In this document: positions 54,501 through 63,630 of the stretch, piece after piece
Position numbering within the stretch: position 1 is the first letter of the stretch
Layout: each line of letters begins with the position of its first letter
Assembly (NCBI GenBank): GCA_012845835.1
Contig: JABAKD010000021.1
Location: forward strand, 14,910,935-14,974,934
Direction of reading: 5' to 3'
DNA length: 64,000 bases
Source: Undaria pinnatifida
Taxonomy: Eukaryota; Sar; Phaeophyceae; Laminariales; Alariaceae
Notes under the pieces: generated by a model
Told to the model about the DNA's origin: nothing
What the model saw: only the letters and a program-made list of their open reading frames with translations
The model's database searches: none
Position numbers and translations under genes: made by a program

Positions 54501-54695
54501 CTCTAATGGGATTCAAATGGGGTTCTTCGATTTTCGATGATATTCACATTTTCGTTGAAATTCGACGAAAGAAGTATTTTTTACTTCTTTGTTGAATTTG
54601 ACTTTTCTTCAAGGTTGTGAAAATGCCTGTTCGGTGATTCATTTTTCGACCAATCAGAATTCAATTTAAATTAAATTCTACAATAACAAACGCAT
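54501..54695. mobile_element. TIR element J, copy 2, segment 3
   Basis: Matches about 50345-50510: CGATTTTCGA, TACTTCTTTGTTGAATTTGA, GTGATTCATTT, CGACCAATCAGA and TAAATTAAATTCTA. The terminal inverted repeat itself is missing. Confidence 0.75.
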
Positions 54696-55285
54696 GTTCA
54701 TGCTCGCTCTTCGACAAGATGGGCCCGTACTCTTTGGGCCTGGTACGTACGTAGCGCGCCAGAGGGCCTGGCATTGCTGTTTTACTTGGATTTTATGTGG
54801 GGTATGATGTTTCCCCAAAGTGTAATGGACAAACGGATTGAAGCCAGACCCCAGCAGCAGCCGCGGCCGCAGCAATTGTCACGTTGTGTTTGTTCTTTGC
54901 ACGAATCCACGTCTCTGTCTTGTCCAAGCCGCGTGCCGAACTTGAGCGTCAGAGACCCGGGACCCGTGTACCAGCCGGAGAATACCCGCATTACAGCGGC
55001 AACGGGCACTACTGCACGCACCGCCACTATTGGTGGTTGTTCCCATCTGTGCCAAGCGATTTCACAGGCACTATAGCGGGATATTGGAACTTTAGAGGCA
55101 CACCTGCTGTATATTGTCTGGCCGGTGGTTTTCTCCCACAGGCTAGTGTGAACGCGTACAAATCGCTACCCGGCAGTAGCTACCAGTGTTACTGTTGATA
55201 ACATGTTGTTGCTGTTCACCCTAACCCCATCGATGGAGGTCATAGCATTATGTGTTTCAAAGGGTAACACATGTGTAAAAGCGAG
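54696..55285. other. No assigned gene
   Basis: A plus-strand frame (54884-55198) contains TGTIAGYWNFRGTPAVYC and ends in a Cys-rich tail, of unknown nature. A minus frame overlaps it. Confidence 0.3.
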
Positions 55286-55365
55286 CGGCCGGTGTTATCA
55301 CACAGCTTGCGAAGATGAGAATCGACCCTCAATTTCAGGCACATGCTACGTTTGAGGCGCGCCGT
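55286..55365 (-). mobile_element. Retroposon C, solo 3' end (diverged)
   Basis: GTTATCACACAGCTTGCGAA then GATGAGAATCGACCCTCAATTTC. The terminal GGAGTGTATTTT is lost. Confidence 0.5.
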
Positions 55366-55424
55366 TTGTTCCTGGCACTCCTCGATTGAGAAGCTCTGTA
55401 CCCTATAATACCTCACCCTATGTA

Positions 55425-55729
55425 TATATTTATTTTGTTCACTTCTACTTTTCAGCTTCTGGACAAGCCGTGGTCACAGGTGTCGTCCCTTCTCCCCCCC
55501 GGTTCTTGCCTTCAATTTTTATCGCGCATAGGGTTCAGCAATCCCACTGCTCGTCGATTTTCATCGAGTGTTGCTAACTCACGCTCTCGCGCTTTCCGCA
55601 AGTCAATTTGTGCGCAAGAGAAAGTCCCCACGAATTTATACGAGTATGCACTCGGGGGACTCGAACTCGCGAAACTGATATATTTTTCCAGGCTCGAGGG
55701 TAACCTGATACGCCACTGGGGCGACCGGC
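55425..55729 (-). mobile_element. tRNA-headed SINE, near full-length
   Basis: Minus strand: GTCGCCCCAGTGGCGTATCA, GGTTACCCTCGAGCCTGG, B box GAGTTCGAGTC (55658-55668), body, then an AAATA-type tail (plus 55425-55440). The head and body are about 90 percent identical to the 35161 copy. Confidence 0.8.
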
Positions 55730-56021
55730 TGCACCTCCCTCTCAGTGCCTATTGGGGGTTCAGAGGAAAAAATGACGAATGAAACTGAATTTTTTTGCAG
55801 CACCCTTCGCAGAAGCATCCCCTGATGCTGGGTTTGTCTGAAGACGATTTTACAGTCGACCTGCTCCAGTGCAAGGGCCTGTAAAGACACGCGCGTAGCT
55901 TGCGCTGCCGTGTGCTGCATGCTTGCGCCACGATACTAACGGCGCTTAGTCTATACTTTGTTTTGTTGCTGTACACGTGGGCCCCGAAAGCGGTTCAAGC
56001 AGACCGAAAGCGCATTTCCGA
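55730..56021. other. No recognisable gene
   Basis: Minus-strand frames only; no domain. Less than 300 bp between SINE and MITE D. Confidence 0.35.
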
Positions 56022-56112
56022 TTAACCCCTTTAGAGCCCCCGAACCCCTCCCTATACTAAATCCAAGTAATTTTGCCCCCAAAAACGGGTTTCCAGCTGT
56101 GAAGGGGTTAAC
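56022..56112 (+). mobile_element. Short MITE D, most complete copy
   Basis: Starts TTAACCCCTTTAGAGCCCC and ends GCTGTGAAGGGGTTAA: 10-bp inverted ends (TTAACCCCTT). The middle reads TACTAAATCCAAGTAATTTT and AAACGGGTTTCC. The TTAA at each end could be a target duplication or part of the TIR. Confidence 0.75.
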
Positions 56113-56414
56113 AAACCCGTGGCCCCGGTTATACAAAGCAGTAATTTAATTATAAAAGAAGCGATTTTTTCCCCACGATTTTGGGTTAAGGAGCCTGTTC
56201 TTTCAGAAAAAAAAAAATGGCCGAGAAGTGGTTCGTGTCTCTGTCCTAGCACGCGTCGAAGGCGAACTCACAGCTGACGTGTTTAGATTAGTGGTATGAA
56301 GTACCTCTCCGTACGGGTTATATGGTAGTGCGCAGAACATGTAGGGGATGAATTTTTCCGTGGAAAACCATCCTGTTCACCTTTTGCCAATATCCAGGGG
56401 AACCCTGTAATATG

Positions 56415-56610
56415 TCTTGCAAATATGAGTTTCGATGAAATCTTCGATCTCACAGCTGCAGTGTTTTTTGTTGTTTTTTTTATAATGTATCTTCATGCAG
56501 CAGTAATACATCTGTAAAACCGCGCGACCGGAGCATCACGCACCTTGCAAAGATGAGTATCCACCCGTGAATTGACCGAACTCATCAGCAGCTGGCGTCT
56601 TTGAAACAGT
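56415..56610 (-). mobile_element. Retroposon C, two solo 3' ends in tandem
   Basis: 56415-56475 (TTGCAAATATGAGTTTCGAT, CGATCTCACAGCTGCAGTG) and 56524-56610 (CGCGACCGGAGCATCACGC, CTTGCAAAGATGAGTATCC) are two separate core copies in the same orientation. Confidence 0.6.
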
Positions 56611-56854
56611 TGTATGAAATGGGTTCGCTCAGAGATACACAGGATATTCATCAGGCAGAGTGTGTCCAGATATCGTTGATATGCGATGGATTGATATGCT
56701 CCATCAACCTCACTAGGCTGTACGCTAGGCACTTCGACGTCTCACCGAACAGCCTTACAATGGGTGACGGTTACAGACCCCGTGACACTCTGTCTGTAAC
56801 CGTCACTTACTGCTCGGCTGCTCGCTGAGGCACACTATACCCAACAGAGTTGAC

Positions 56855-56935
56855 TTTTTTCTCGTGGCTCGCCTCACCTCATCCTGTGACCGCGGACACG
56901 ATGATGCGAGTTTGCGTGAGAGTAACAATCCCCTC
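56855..56935 (+). mobile_element. Retroposon B, 3' fragment
   Basis: CCTGTGACCGCGGACACGAT, GATGCGAGTTTGCGTGAGAG and TAACAATC form a diverged B tail just upstream of the pyrimidine tract of the coiled-coil gene's intron. Confidence 0.55.
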
Positions 56936-56937
56936 TC

Positions 56938-56971
56938 TCTCCCTCCCTCCCTCCCTCCCTCCCTCCCTCCC
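56938..56971 (+). repeat. (CCCT)n microsatellite
   Basis: CTCCCTCCCTCCCTCC-type run immediately 5' of a splice acceptor (GTGCCGCAG at 56989), where it can serve as the polypyrimidine tract. Confidence 0.9.
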
Positions 56972-56989
56972 GCCCAATGCGTGCCGCAG

Positions 56990-59882
56990 GCGGAATTGGT
57001 TTTCCAAAGACTACTAGAGGCGGTAGAGGCGCACTCTTCGGAGCTGGCAGCGGTGAAGAGGGAAGTTAAGACCAAGGCTGGTGGTGACGAAATGCAAGGG
57101 TGAGCCACCCCCCCCTTCAACTCTTCGACGACTGTCAACCACTTCATTTGGAACCGTACCCTGGTTTTTGAGGGTAGATTACTTGTAATCAGTGCGGAAT
57201 ATTTTTCGCAATAATAAATGAGTCAATAGCACCCCCGTTTGTGGCATTGCCTCGCCAACCCACTCATCTTCCCCCGCTCCCGCCTCTGCCAGCCCAGCCC
57301 TCCCACCCTCCCCTCCACTTTCTCACTTCCCCCCATCCTTTCCCCTGCCCCTTCCACCCCCTTCCCCCCCATCCCCCCTTCCTCACAGCAATTCATAGAA
57401 CTGCCTGCCATTTGTGGAAAATTGGCTGCCCTCCCCTACCCCCCTCTCCGCCCCCTCTACACCCACTCCCACCCCTTCCACTCCTTATTTTCCACCACCC
57501 TCCCGTCAACCACTCCCCCCCCCCCCCCCCCCCCCCACCCGCCTCCGCAGCTAGCTTTGCCGCTTGTAGCATTGGCCGCCCTCTCCCTCCCGCCCCCCCC
57601 CATCCCTTTCCCTCCCGCTACGTTTGGGATACCTATTTTCCCCTAATACTGCTCGTCATGCTCGAAAAAAACGAATACCCTGGTACTTGCTAGTTCAATC
57701 CTCGAAAAAACTTCCAATTATGCGAAAAACAATTGCTCTATTAGCATGAACTGGATGCTTGAGATACATTCCTACACACCGTCTTATCCCCCTATGTTCC
57801 CCGTTTTCCCGGCCCTTGCCTTCACTCTCCTAAAAACCCAGCATGTGGACAGTAATAAACGGCCGTCTCTCCGCACTGGAGCGTCGAGTGGCGGCGGTGG
57901 AGTCAGCGGTAACGATCCCGGAAAATTCTAGCGGTGGTTCTGGCGCTGTCCCTGGGGGAGCTCGAGGGGGGCTGCTCGGAGCCACTACTAGGGGTTTCAC
58001 GGTAGGGGAGGCGGTGCAGGCGAATGGGCAGGTGCGCAGAAGGATGCGGGGGGAGGGGGTACTACTACTAGCTTATCGTTGGATGTTATGTGCTCTATTA
58101 TCAATCGGGGTGCCGTTTGGTGTAGGCTTGGAGGCGTGCGCGCTGCCGGTCGTGTGACCTCTTCCCCCCTAACCACCCTCAGCCAACTTTAACACCTACC
58201 CCAACTACCTCCCCGACTTTTAACCACGACTATTCACCCCCCCCGACCCCCCCCCCCCCCTAAGTTGCCACTCTCCCCCCAAGGGATGCGTAGTCAATGG
58301 TAGAATTACAAAGGCTAGCAACAAATGAGTACCCCCCCCCCCCCCTTCCCGTCCCGAATCACCCCCCCCCCCCCCCGACCCGTTTTCCTTTTGGGATTAT
58401 CGGTAGGCGCTACGGGTCGCGATGGCGCGGTTGGAGGAGAAGGCCGGCAAAGACGACCTCACGGCAAAGGTACGTACTGTACTGCCAGGATATGCCTGAC
58501 GTTGACATGGAAATCACTTTTGACTTTTTAACCCTCACACGACTTCATAAAAAAAATAGTTACAAGTAAAGTATATCGAAATGTTCCCCACATGGGATAG
58601 ATCAGGTCCCTGTTGATGATCTGTTGATGACCTGTTGATGATCTGTTGATGATCTGCTGATGATTTGTGCCTTGCAGGGCAAACAGGTCCCTGTTCTAGA
58701 TGATCTGAATGGTCCACAGATCGTATGCCGCGCGAGGGCCGGATGATCTGAGTAGTCTAGTCCAATTTTTCCTCGTGATCTGTTCAATGTGTCAAATAAA
58801 AGCGTTTGATACCATACATTTGTCGATTTTTCGGTATTTCGACTGTATCGAAACTTTCAATACCATACCGGTGCAGATTGTAGTGGGTATAACCCGATTC
58901 AAGGGCATTCCCCGTGCCAATCCGAAACACGCGTTCATACCTACATATTGCTCTTATCAATACTGGGCGATTTCATTTTTGTTTGTTAATGGCAAAGGCG
59001 GGACACGCCGATTTATCCGAACGTAACGCGTTCTTCAACTGGAAACCCGTTTTCTGGGGACAAATTAGTCGGAATTAGTATAGAGAGGATTTTGGGGGCT
59101 CTAAAGGGGTTATAGCCCTTTTGAGACCCGAGTATAGCGACCAAAAGATGACTATTGCGATATTTCCAAGCGCCCATTAATACGAGAAGAAACGGCGATT
59201 GTGACGTTTCCAAGCGCCCATTAATACGAGCAGCTGTGAACGCGCAGCGGTACGAGTAAGATCATGATTTGATGATGCACCCGTCCCGTACGAGGCTTTG
59301 CATTGTTGTCGTCGTTGTTCGGACACCAATTTTATCATCATGGTCAGCCAACCAGCAGTGGCCAATGCCGTGGTCGTCAATTTTCGTCGTCATTTTTTCT
59401 CGCTGAAGTTTCACAGGGGGGTTAAATCACGAATTTTCTCTTATCTTGGGCGCTCTTAACCCCCTTTAGAGCACCCGAACCCCTCCCCATACTAATTCCA
59501 AGTAATTTTGTCCCCTAAAAGGGGTTCCAGCTGTAAAGGGGTTATTAACCCATTTCCAACGACCAAAAAAAATCCAAGTGTTTTATCCCCATGTCGGGAG
59601 TGCGGCGGTAAACGGGTAAAAATCGGGGCACCCCGATGTATTCCGATTTATCGCCGCTTTTAGATACGATATCCAACCTTAACTTGTCGGCTTCGTGCTG
59701 GTTTCCGATACACCTACGAATTGCAGGGTGAAGAGCTCGAGGCTAGAATCCGCGAGCGCGAACAAGCCCTCCGGCAATGGGGGGTGGGACGCGACTTCGC
59801 CGACAGCCTCGGGAGGGCGCACAGAGGCCTTGCGTCTGAGCTGGTGGCTGTGAAGGGCGTCTTGACCACCAAGCTGGACAGG
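56990..59882 (+). CDS. Coiled-coil protein gene, four internal exons
   Basis: Exons 56990-57099, 57842-57908, 58407-58469 and 59727-59882, with acceptors CAG, CAG, TAG and CAG and donors GTGAGC, GTAACG, GTACGT and GTGAGA. Phases 0/2, 2/0, 0/0, 0/0 join without a stop. The product is almost all helix-forming: LVFQRLLEAVEAHSSELAAV, KAGGDEMQG, INGRLSALERRVAAVESA, MARLEEKAGKDDLTAK, ELEARIREREQALRQW, then HRGLASELVAVKGVLTTKLD. Leu/Val/Ala heptads and the recurring KAGxDxx motif suggest a repeat-built coiled coil (cytoskeletal or scaffolding role is a guess). Neither start nor end of the gene is seen. Introns hold MITE D copies and C-rich tracts. Confidence 0.7.
57240..57841. other. Intron 1 of the coiled-coil gene, C-rich
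   Basis: Strongly C/T-rich on the plus strand (57260-57610, with C runs near 57518-57535), producing long Pro-rich false frames. It ends in the acceptor AAACCCAG. Confidence 0.7.
57909..58406. other. Intron 2 of the coiled-coil gene
   Basis: The exon 2 frame stays open after the donor for about 80 codons (with GGAVPGGARGG-type composition), so intron retention is possible. 58235-58380 has several C runs. Confidence 0.5.
58606..58665 (+). repeat. 11-bp tandem repeat
   Basis: CTGTTGATGAT-type units, about five in a row, followed by dispersed GATGATCTGA motifs. Lies in intron 3 of the coiled-coil gene. Confidence 0.8.
59026..59113 (-). mobile_element. Short MITE D, minus copy in intron 3
   Basis: AACTGGAAACCCGTTTTCTG, AATTAGTCGGAATTAGTATA, GAGGATTTTGGGGGCTCTAA, AGGGGTTATA. 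Oriented opposite to the host gene. Confidence 0.65.
59150..59238 (+). repeat. 46-bp direct duplication
   Basis: TTTCCAAGCGCCCATTAATA followed by CGAG occurs twice, 46 bp apart, directly after the MITE D. Confidence 0.75.
59457..59545 (+). mobile_element. Short MITE D, plus copy in intron 3
   Basis: TTAACCCCCTTTAGAGCACC, CCCCATACTAATTCCAAGTA, ATTTTGTCCCC, GGGGTTCCAGCTGTAAAGGG, GTTA. Second D copy in the same intron, opposite orientation to the one at 59026, so the two could pair in a transcript. Confidence 0.7.
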
Positions 59883-60339
59883 GTGAGAAGTACGAAACAA
59901 ACTACTTGAAGTTAGAGTAAGAAAAACATCAGGATTTTTTTTCGCGGGTCAGGTGGAGTCACGGTTAAAGCCGTCCCGATCATCGAGATTCCAACACCTC
60001 CTAACCCGGCCCGACCCGTCCCGTCCCGTGATATTTGAAACGCCTCGTGTCTCGACCCCGCCCGACCCGCGAGATTTGAAAACCTCCTGACATGATCGGC
60101 GGATCGGATCAAGACCCGTGAAAAAGTCCCGAAAAATATTCGGTGGTGAAAGGGCTTCGGAGCCGTTCCCGTGTTTTTTTTTTTAAAGGACAAACACGTA
60201 TTATTACAACTCGAAGCTAGTCGACGGGAGAAGAAAGTGCGGTGTGTATCCTTCCTTCTCGTGATGAAACGAAGGCGCGTACGGTTGTGGGGAGGGGGGG
60301 GGGGAGAACCTGCTTAGGTGGCCCCGGATCTAGGGAGGG

Positions 60340-60515
60340 AGAAGGAAAAATAGAAGTGAGAAGACGATAGAAGGGAAGAAATGTTATGCCTGTAGGAAAT
60401 GATGCCGTGGAATTGAAAAAAAAAGGAGAAAGAAAAGTGCGAAGACAATAGAAGGGATGGAATAAAAAGAACTAATGTGATGCCTGTATGAGATGATGCC
60501 GTGGGATTAAGATAT
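60340..60515 (+). repeat. ~80-bp direct duplication
   Basis: Two copies of GAAGACRATAGAAGGG, ATGCCTGTA.GA.ATGATGCC and GTGGRATT. Purine-rich. Confidence 0.65.
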
Positions 60516-60570
60516 ACCAGGTATGTATGAAAATCCGAGTTTGTTTTTCTTCGCCCGTAATAGCGCCTCG

Positions 60571-60651
60571 GGAATAGCGCACAGAGGCCTCGCGTCTCAG
60601 CTGGTGGCGGCGAAGGGTGTCTTAGCCTCCAAGCTGAACAAGCAAGGTCAC
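60571..60651 (+). pseudogene. Partial duplicate of coiled-coil exon 4
   Basis: Encodes GIAHRGLASQLVAAKGVLAS then KLNK, about 80 percent identical to the 3' half of the exon at 59727-59882 (AHRGLASELVAVKGVLTT then KLDR). The donor is weaker (CAAG|GTCACT). It may be an additional exon of the same repeat-built gene or a decayed tandem exon. Confidence 0.55.
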
Positions 60652-60695
60652 TTGGAGCAAAACAACGGCGGTGAAACCCTTCACAGCTCGCACAG

Positions 60696-60960
60696 GTCAC
60701 GATCTAGATCATACTGATCATACAGATCATGTAGATCATACAGATCATGTAGATCATAAGATAAACTAGATACTCTACATGGAGTAGATCCTATATCTGC
60801 CGTTGTGAGATGTTGGGGCAGTATTTTTTTTTTTCAGTACAGATCCAACCTTGGAAACATTTTCTAGATCAAGCAGATCGTACGGCTCCCGCCCGGCAAC
60901 ACGAGCTAGACCATGCAGATCTTCCCTCTGAAAGATCTAGATCATCACGTGGGGATCGTA
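60696..60960 (+). repeat. GATC-rich cluster
   Basis: 60696-60770 has TAGATCATACAGATCATG-type units, with a second group at 60865-60960 (AGATCTAGATCATCACG). More than ten GATC sites in about 260 bp, far above expectation. Confidence 0.8.
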
Positions 60961-61440
60961 ATCTGTCCGGCGCGTGAAAGGGCTGTTATTTATTAGCTCT
61001 TTTGGGGCCCACGTACAATGTATTGCGGCCAAAATGCATTTTTGGGACCCATGTATCGCGGCTGAATAAAACATACCCTGGTATAAAACGACGAGCGGGA
61101 TTCGTCAAGCGCCTAGGAAGCAAGCATGTCAGGAGACGGGCAACCGCCAAGCAGTCAGCCAGCCAGGGCCGTCCGTCAAGGCATTTCCATCCGTCTAGAC
61201 GGATTGTTCCCTACCCCCTGTCCCCTCTAGAAGAATGCATCATTTCTATGTGGAAACCCCTATTTTATTGTATTTCTGTGCTGATGGCAGGTAGAGCGTG
61301 CAACAGCAGTACAAGTGCCATCATTCCGCGTGCGTGTAATGTGTTTGTTTATCTCCAACCATTGCGCTGAACCATTTGGGGCCCATGTATAGCGACCAAA
61401 ACAAGGCAAACGTCGCCACCCGATTTCCTTTCGTGAGGGC
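60961..61440. other. No recognisable gene
   Basis: A plus-strand frame of 122 codons (61002-61370) without domain. GGACCCATGTAT and GGCCCATGTATAGCG near 61047 and 61380 repeat a motif also seen at 59108. Confidence 0.35.
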
Positions 61441-61444
61441 ATAC

Positions 61445-61600
61445 ACACTCCAATGACCACGGACTTGATCATGCGAGTTAATGTGAGAACAACAATAGTA
61501 ACACACCCTGTGACACGCGCGATCAGAATATCACACACAGCTTGCAGATATGGCCTTCGACGAAGTCCTCGATCTCACAGCTGTACTCGAGTAATGTAAT
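61445..61600 (+). mobile_element. Retroposon B tail followed by retroposon C end
   Basis: 61452-61500 is the B 3' end (CCACGGACTTGATCATGCG, GTTAATGTGAGAACAACAAT). 61508-61600 is a C core in minus orientation (CGATCAGAATATCACACACA, TTCGACGAAGTCCTCGATCT). The two are nearly contiguous. Confidence 0.65.
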
Positions 61601-61921
61601 TTTTTTTAATATTTTTGTTTAAAAGCATCGGGTGCGCTTTCATCAAGCGCCTAGGAAAGAGCCTGCACCAGCAGTCCAAGTTGTGATCCTGCTGTGCGCG
61701 TGCGCGTCGTGTGGTACATCCGCTTCCATTTGCGGTCCGGACACACGCCATACCCCAGCAACCCCGGCTGATTCCTGTAGGCAATCTGAGATACGCAGCA
61801 GTATGCTGGTCACAGACTGTTGTGAGACAGAGAAACCGAAGTAATCGTAAACTGCAAAATGTGAGGTGATCGAGGAAAGCAAATATGCTGTATACGGTAA
61901 ACAACCCCGGTGGTTTTAGCC
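61601..61921. other. No recognisable gene
   Basis: Frames on both strands without domain. TCAAGCGCCTAGGAA at about 61643 repeats a motif at 61103. Confidence 0.35.
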
Positions 61922-62230
61922 TCTTTTTGCTTTTGCACACTTGCACTTTACAGCTTCTGGACAAGCCGTGGTCAAAGGTGTCGTCCATTCTTCCCCCCCG
62001 GTTCTTGCCTTCAAATTTTATCGCGCATAGGGTTCAGTAGTCCCACTGCTCGTCGATTTTTTCATCGAGTGTTGTTGCTAACTCACGCTCTCGCGCTTTC
62101 CGCGAGTCAATTTGTGCACAAGAAAAAGTCCCAAGGAATTTCAACGAGTATGCACTCGGCGGGGCTCGAACTCCCGAAACTGACCTATACCAGGCTCGAG
62201 GGTAACCTTATACGCCACCGGGGCGACCGT
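61922..62230 (-). mobile_element. tRNA-headed SINE, near full-length
   Basis: Minus-strand GTCGCCCCGGTGGCGTATA, GGTTACCCTCGAGCCTGG, B box GAGTTCGAGCC (about 62168-62178), same body. The tail is short (plus-strand TTTTTGCTTTTGC). Confidence 0.8.
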
Positions 62231-62940
62231 ATGATAGACTGAGGCTTCGGTTCGGTAGGGGGTGGGGTCCACGTTTTTAGCCACCTTAACTCAATTTTGG
62301 ATTATTATATAGGATAAAGTATGGAAATCGAGGACGTTGGTTTGGCCCACGTGTTGCTTCCAGTACAACGAGAAAGAAAATATCAAAAACTGCCCCAAAC
62401 ACTGCTGTAGACCCTACTTTATCCCTACCTATAGAACCTTGTCCGGGAAAAAAAAACGACTTTAGTTGTTGTCGAAAATTTGGTCGACTACATTAAAACT
62501 CATATAAAAATATTACAATATTCCCCGATTTCCATACTTTGTCCTCAGTAGTAGTCCAGATGTCTCGTGAAGGCCACAGCCCGTTTTTACTACAGCGAAT
62601 ACGACTGTTAATAGTCCGAGTGACCATCTATATGTTTTGTTGGCGCAGCGCAATAAACGATGCTATGGCGGTCGGTGGTGGCGGGATACATGCGACGGCA
62701 GGGTCAGGCATGTCAGGAGACGGCAGTTTCAGCCCTTCCTTGACAGACGGCCATTTTCGAGTAATTGACCTTGACTGACGAAAATCTACTAGGTTTTAAT
62801 GTGGAACGATCGGTTTGACACCCTTGACCGCTGAATATTTTTCCTTGGCCGACCGTCTCCTGACATCTCGGGGTGGACGTACACCATTTTTGCCCTCTAA
62901 GGGTAGTGGCTTGAGGAGATGTATACCTCACCCAAAACCA
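62231..62940. other. No assigned gene; small inverted repeat
   Basis: ATGTCAGGAGACGG (62710-62723) and its exact complement (62853-62866) bound 157 bp. The same 12-mer end occurs at 61125. No coding evidence. Confidence 0.4.
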
Positions 62941-63365
62941 TGTCTTTTAAGCCCCAAATTCCCTCCCCATACTAAATTCGAGTGATTTTTTTCCCAAGAA
63001 GGGTTTCCAGTTGTAATGGCGTTAACCCCTTGAGAGCCCCGAAATCCCTCCCCATACTAAATTCAAGTAAATTTGTCCCCCAAAAGGATTTCCAGTAGTG
63101 AAGGCGTTAACCCCTTGAGAGTCCCAAAATCCCTCCCCATACTAAGTTCAAGTCAATTTGTCCTCCAAAAGGGTTTCCAGTAGCGAAGGCGTTAGCCCCT
63201 TGAAAGTCCCAAAATCCCTCCCCATACTAGGTTCAAGTAATTTTGTCTCCCAGAAGGGTTTCCAGTAATGAAGGCATTAACCCCTTTAGAGCCCCAAAAT
63301 CCCTACTGATACTAAATTCAACTGAATTTGTTCCCGAAAAGGATTTTCAGTTGTAAAGGCGTTAA
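62941..63365 (+). mobile_element. Tandem array of MITE D, five units
   Basis: Five head-to-tail units of about 85-89 bp, each with GTTAACCCCTTnAGAGnCCC, AAAATCCCTCCCCATACTA, TTCAAGT, TTTGTC, AAAAGGGTTTCCAGT and GAAGGCGTTA. Units are about 88-93 percent alike, closer to each other than to the dispersed copies. Confidence 0.85.
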
Positions 63366-63530
63366 GAGGAAACGGAAAGGTGCAGCCCGATATGAATAAA
63401 GCCATATGTTCTAGGTAACAAAAAAGCGTTCAACTTGAAAAAAAAAAAGAAGTTTTTCCGACGATTTTGGGAGTAAAAAAAAAAACATTCAACTTGAAGA
63501 AAAAAACAGCCGAAAAGTTCTACTTCTGTT
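63366..63530. other. A-rich spacer with duplicated block
   Basis: TTCAACTTGAAAAAAAAAAA then GTTTTTCC occurs near 63430 and a similar block near 63490. Confidence 0.5.
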
Positions 63531-63630
63531 ATGAAAATAAAAGTGCACTCCAGAGCTGTGAGATCGAAGATTTCGTCGCGACTCATCGTTGCAAGCTGTG
63601 TGAAATACTCCGATTGCGGGTACCTCTGTT
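63531..63630 (-). mobile_element. Retroposon C, solo 3' end
   Basis: Plus strand AAATAAAAGTGCACTCCAGA, GCTGTGAGATCGAAGATTTC, GTCGCGACTCATCGTTGCAA, GCTGTGTGAAATACTCCG. Stem-loop preserved. Confidence 0.7.

Noticed and set aside
57240..57693. Proline-rich proteins of 135-150 codons
   Set aside because: They are frames across a C-rich intron of the coiled-coil gene, open in several frames because the sequence lacks T/A-containing stops.
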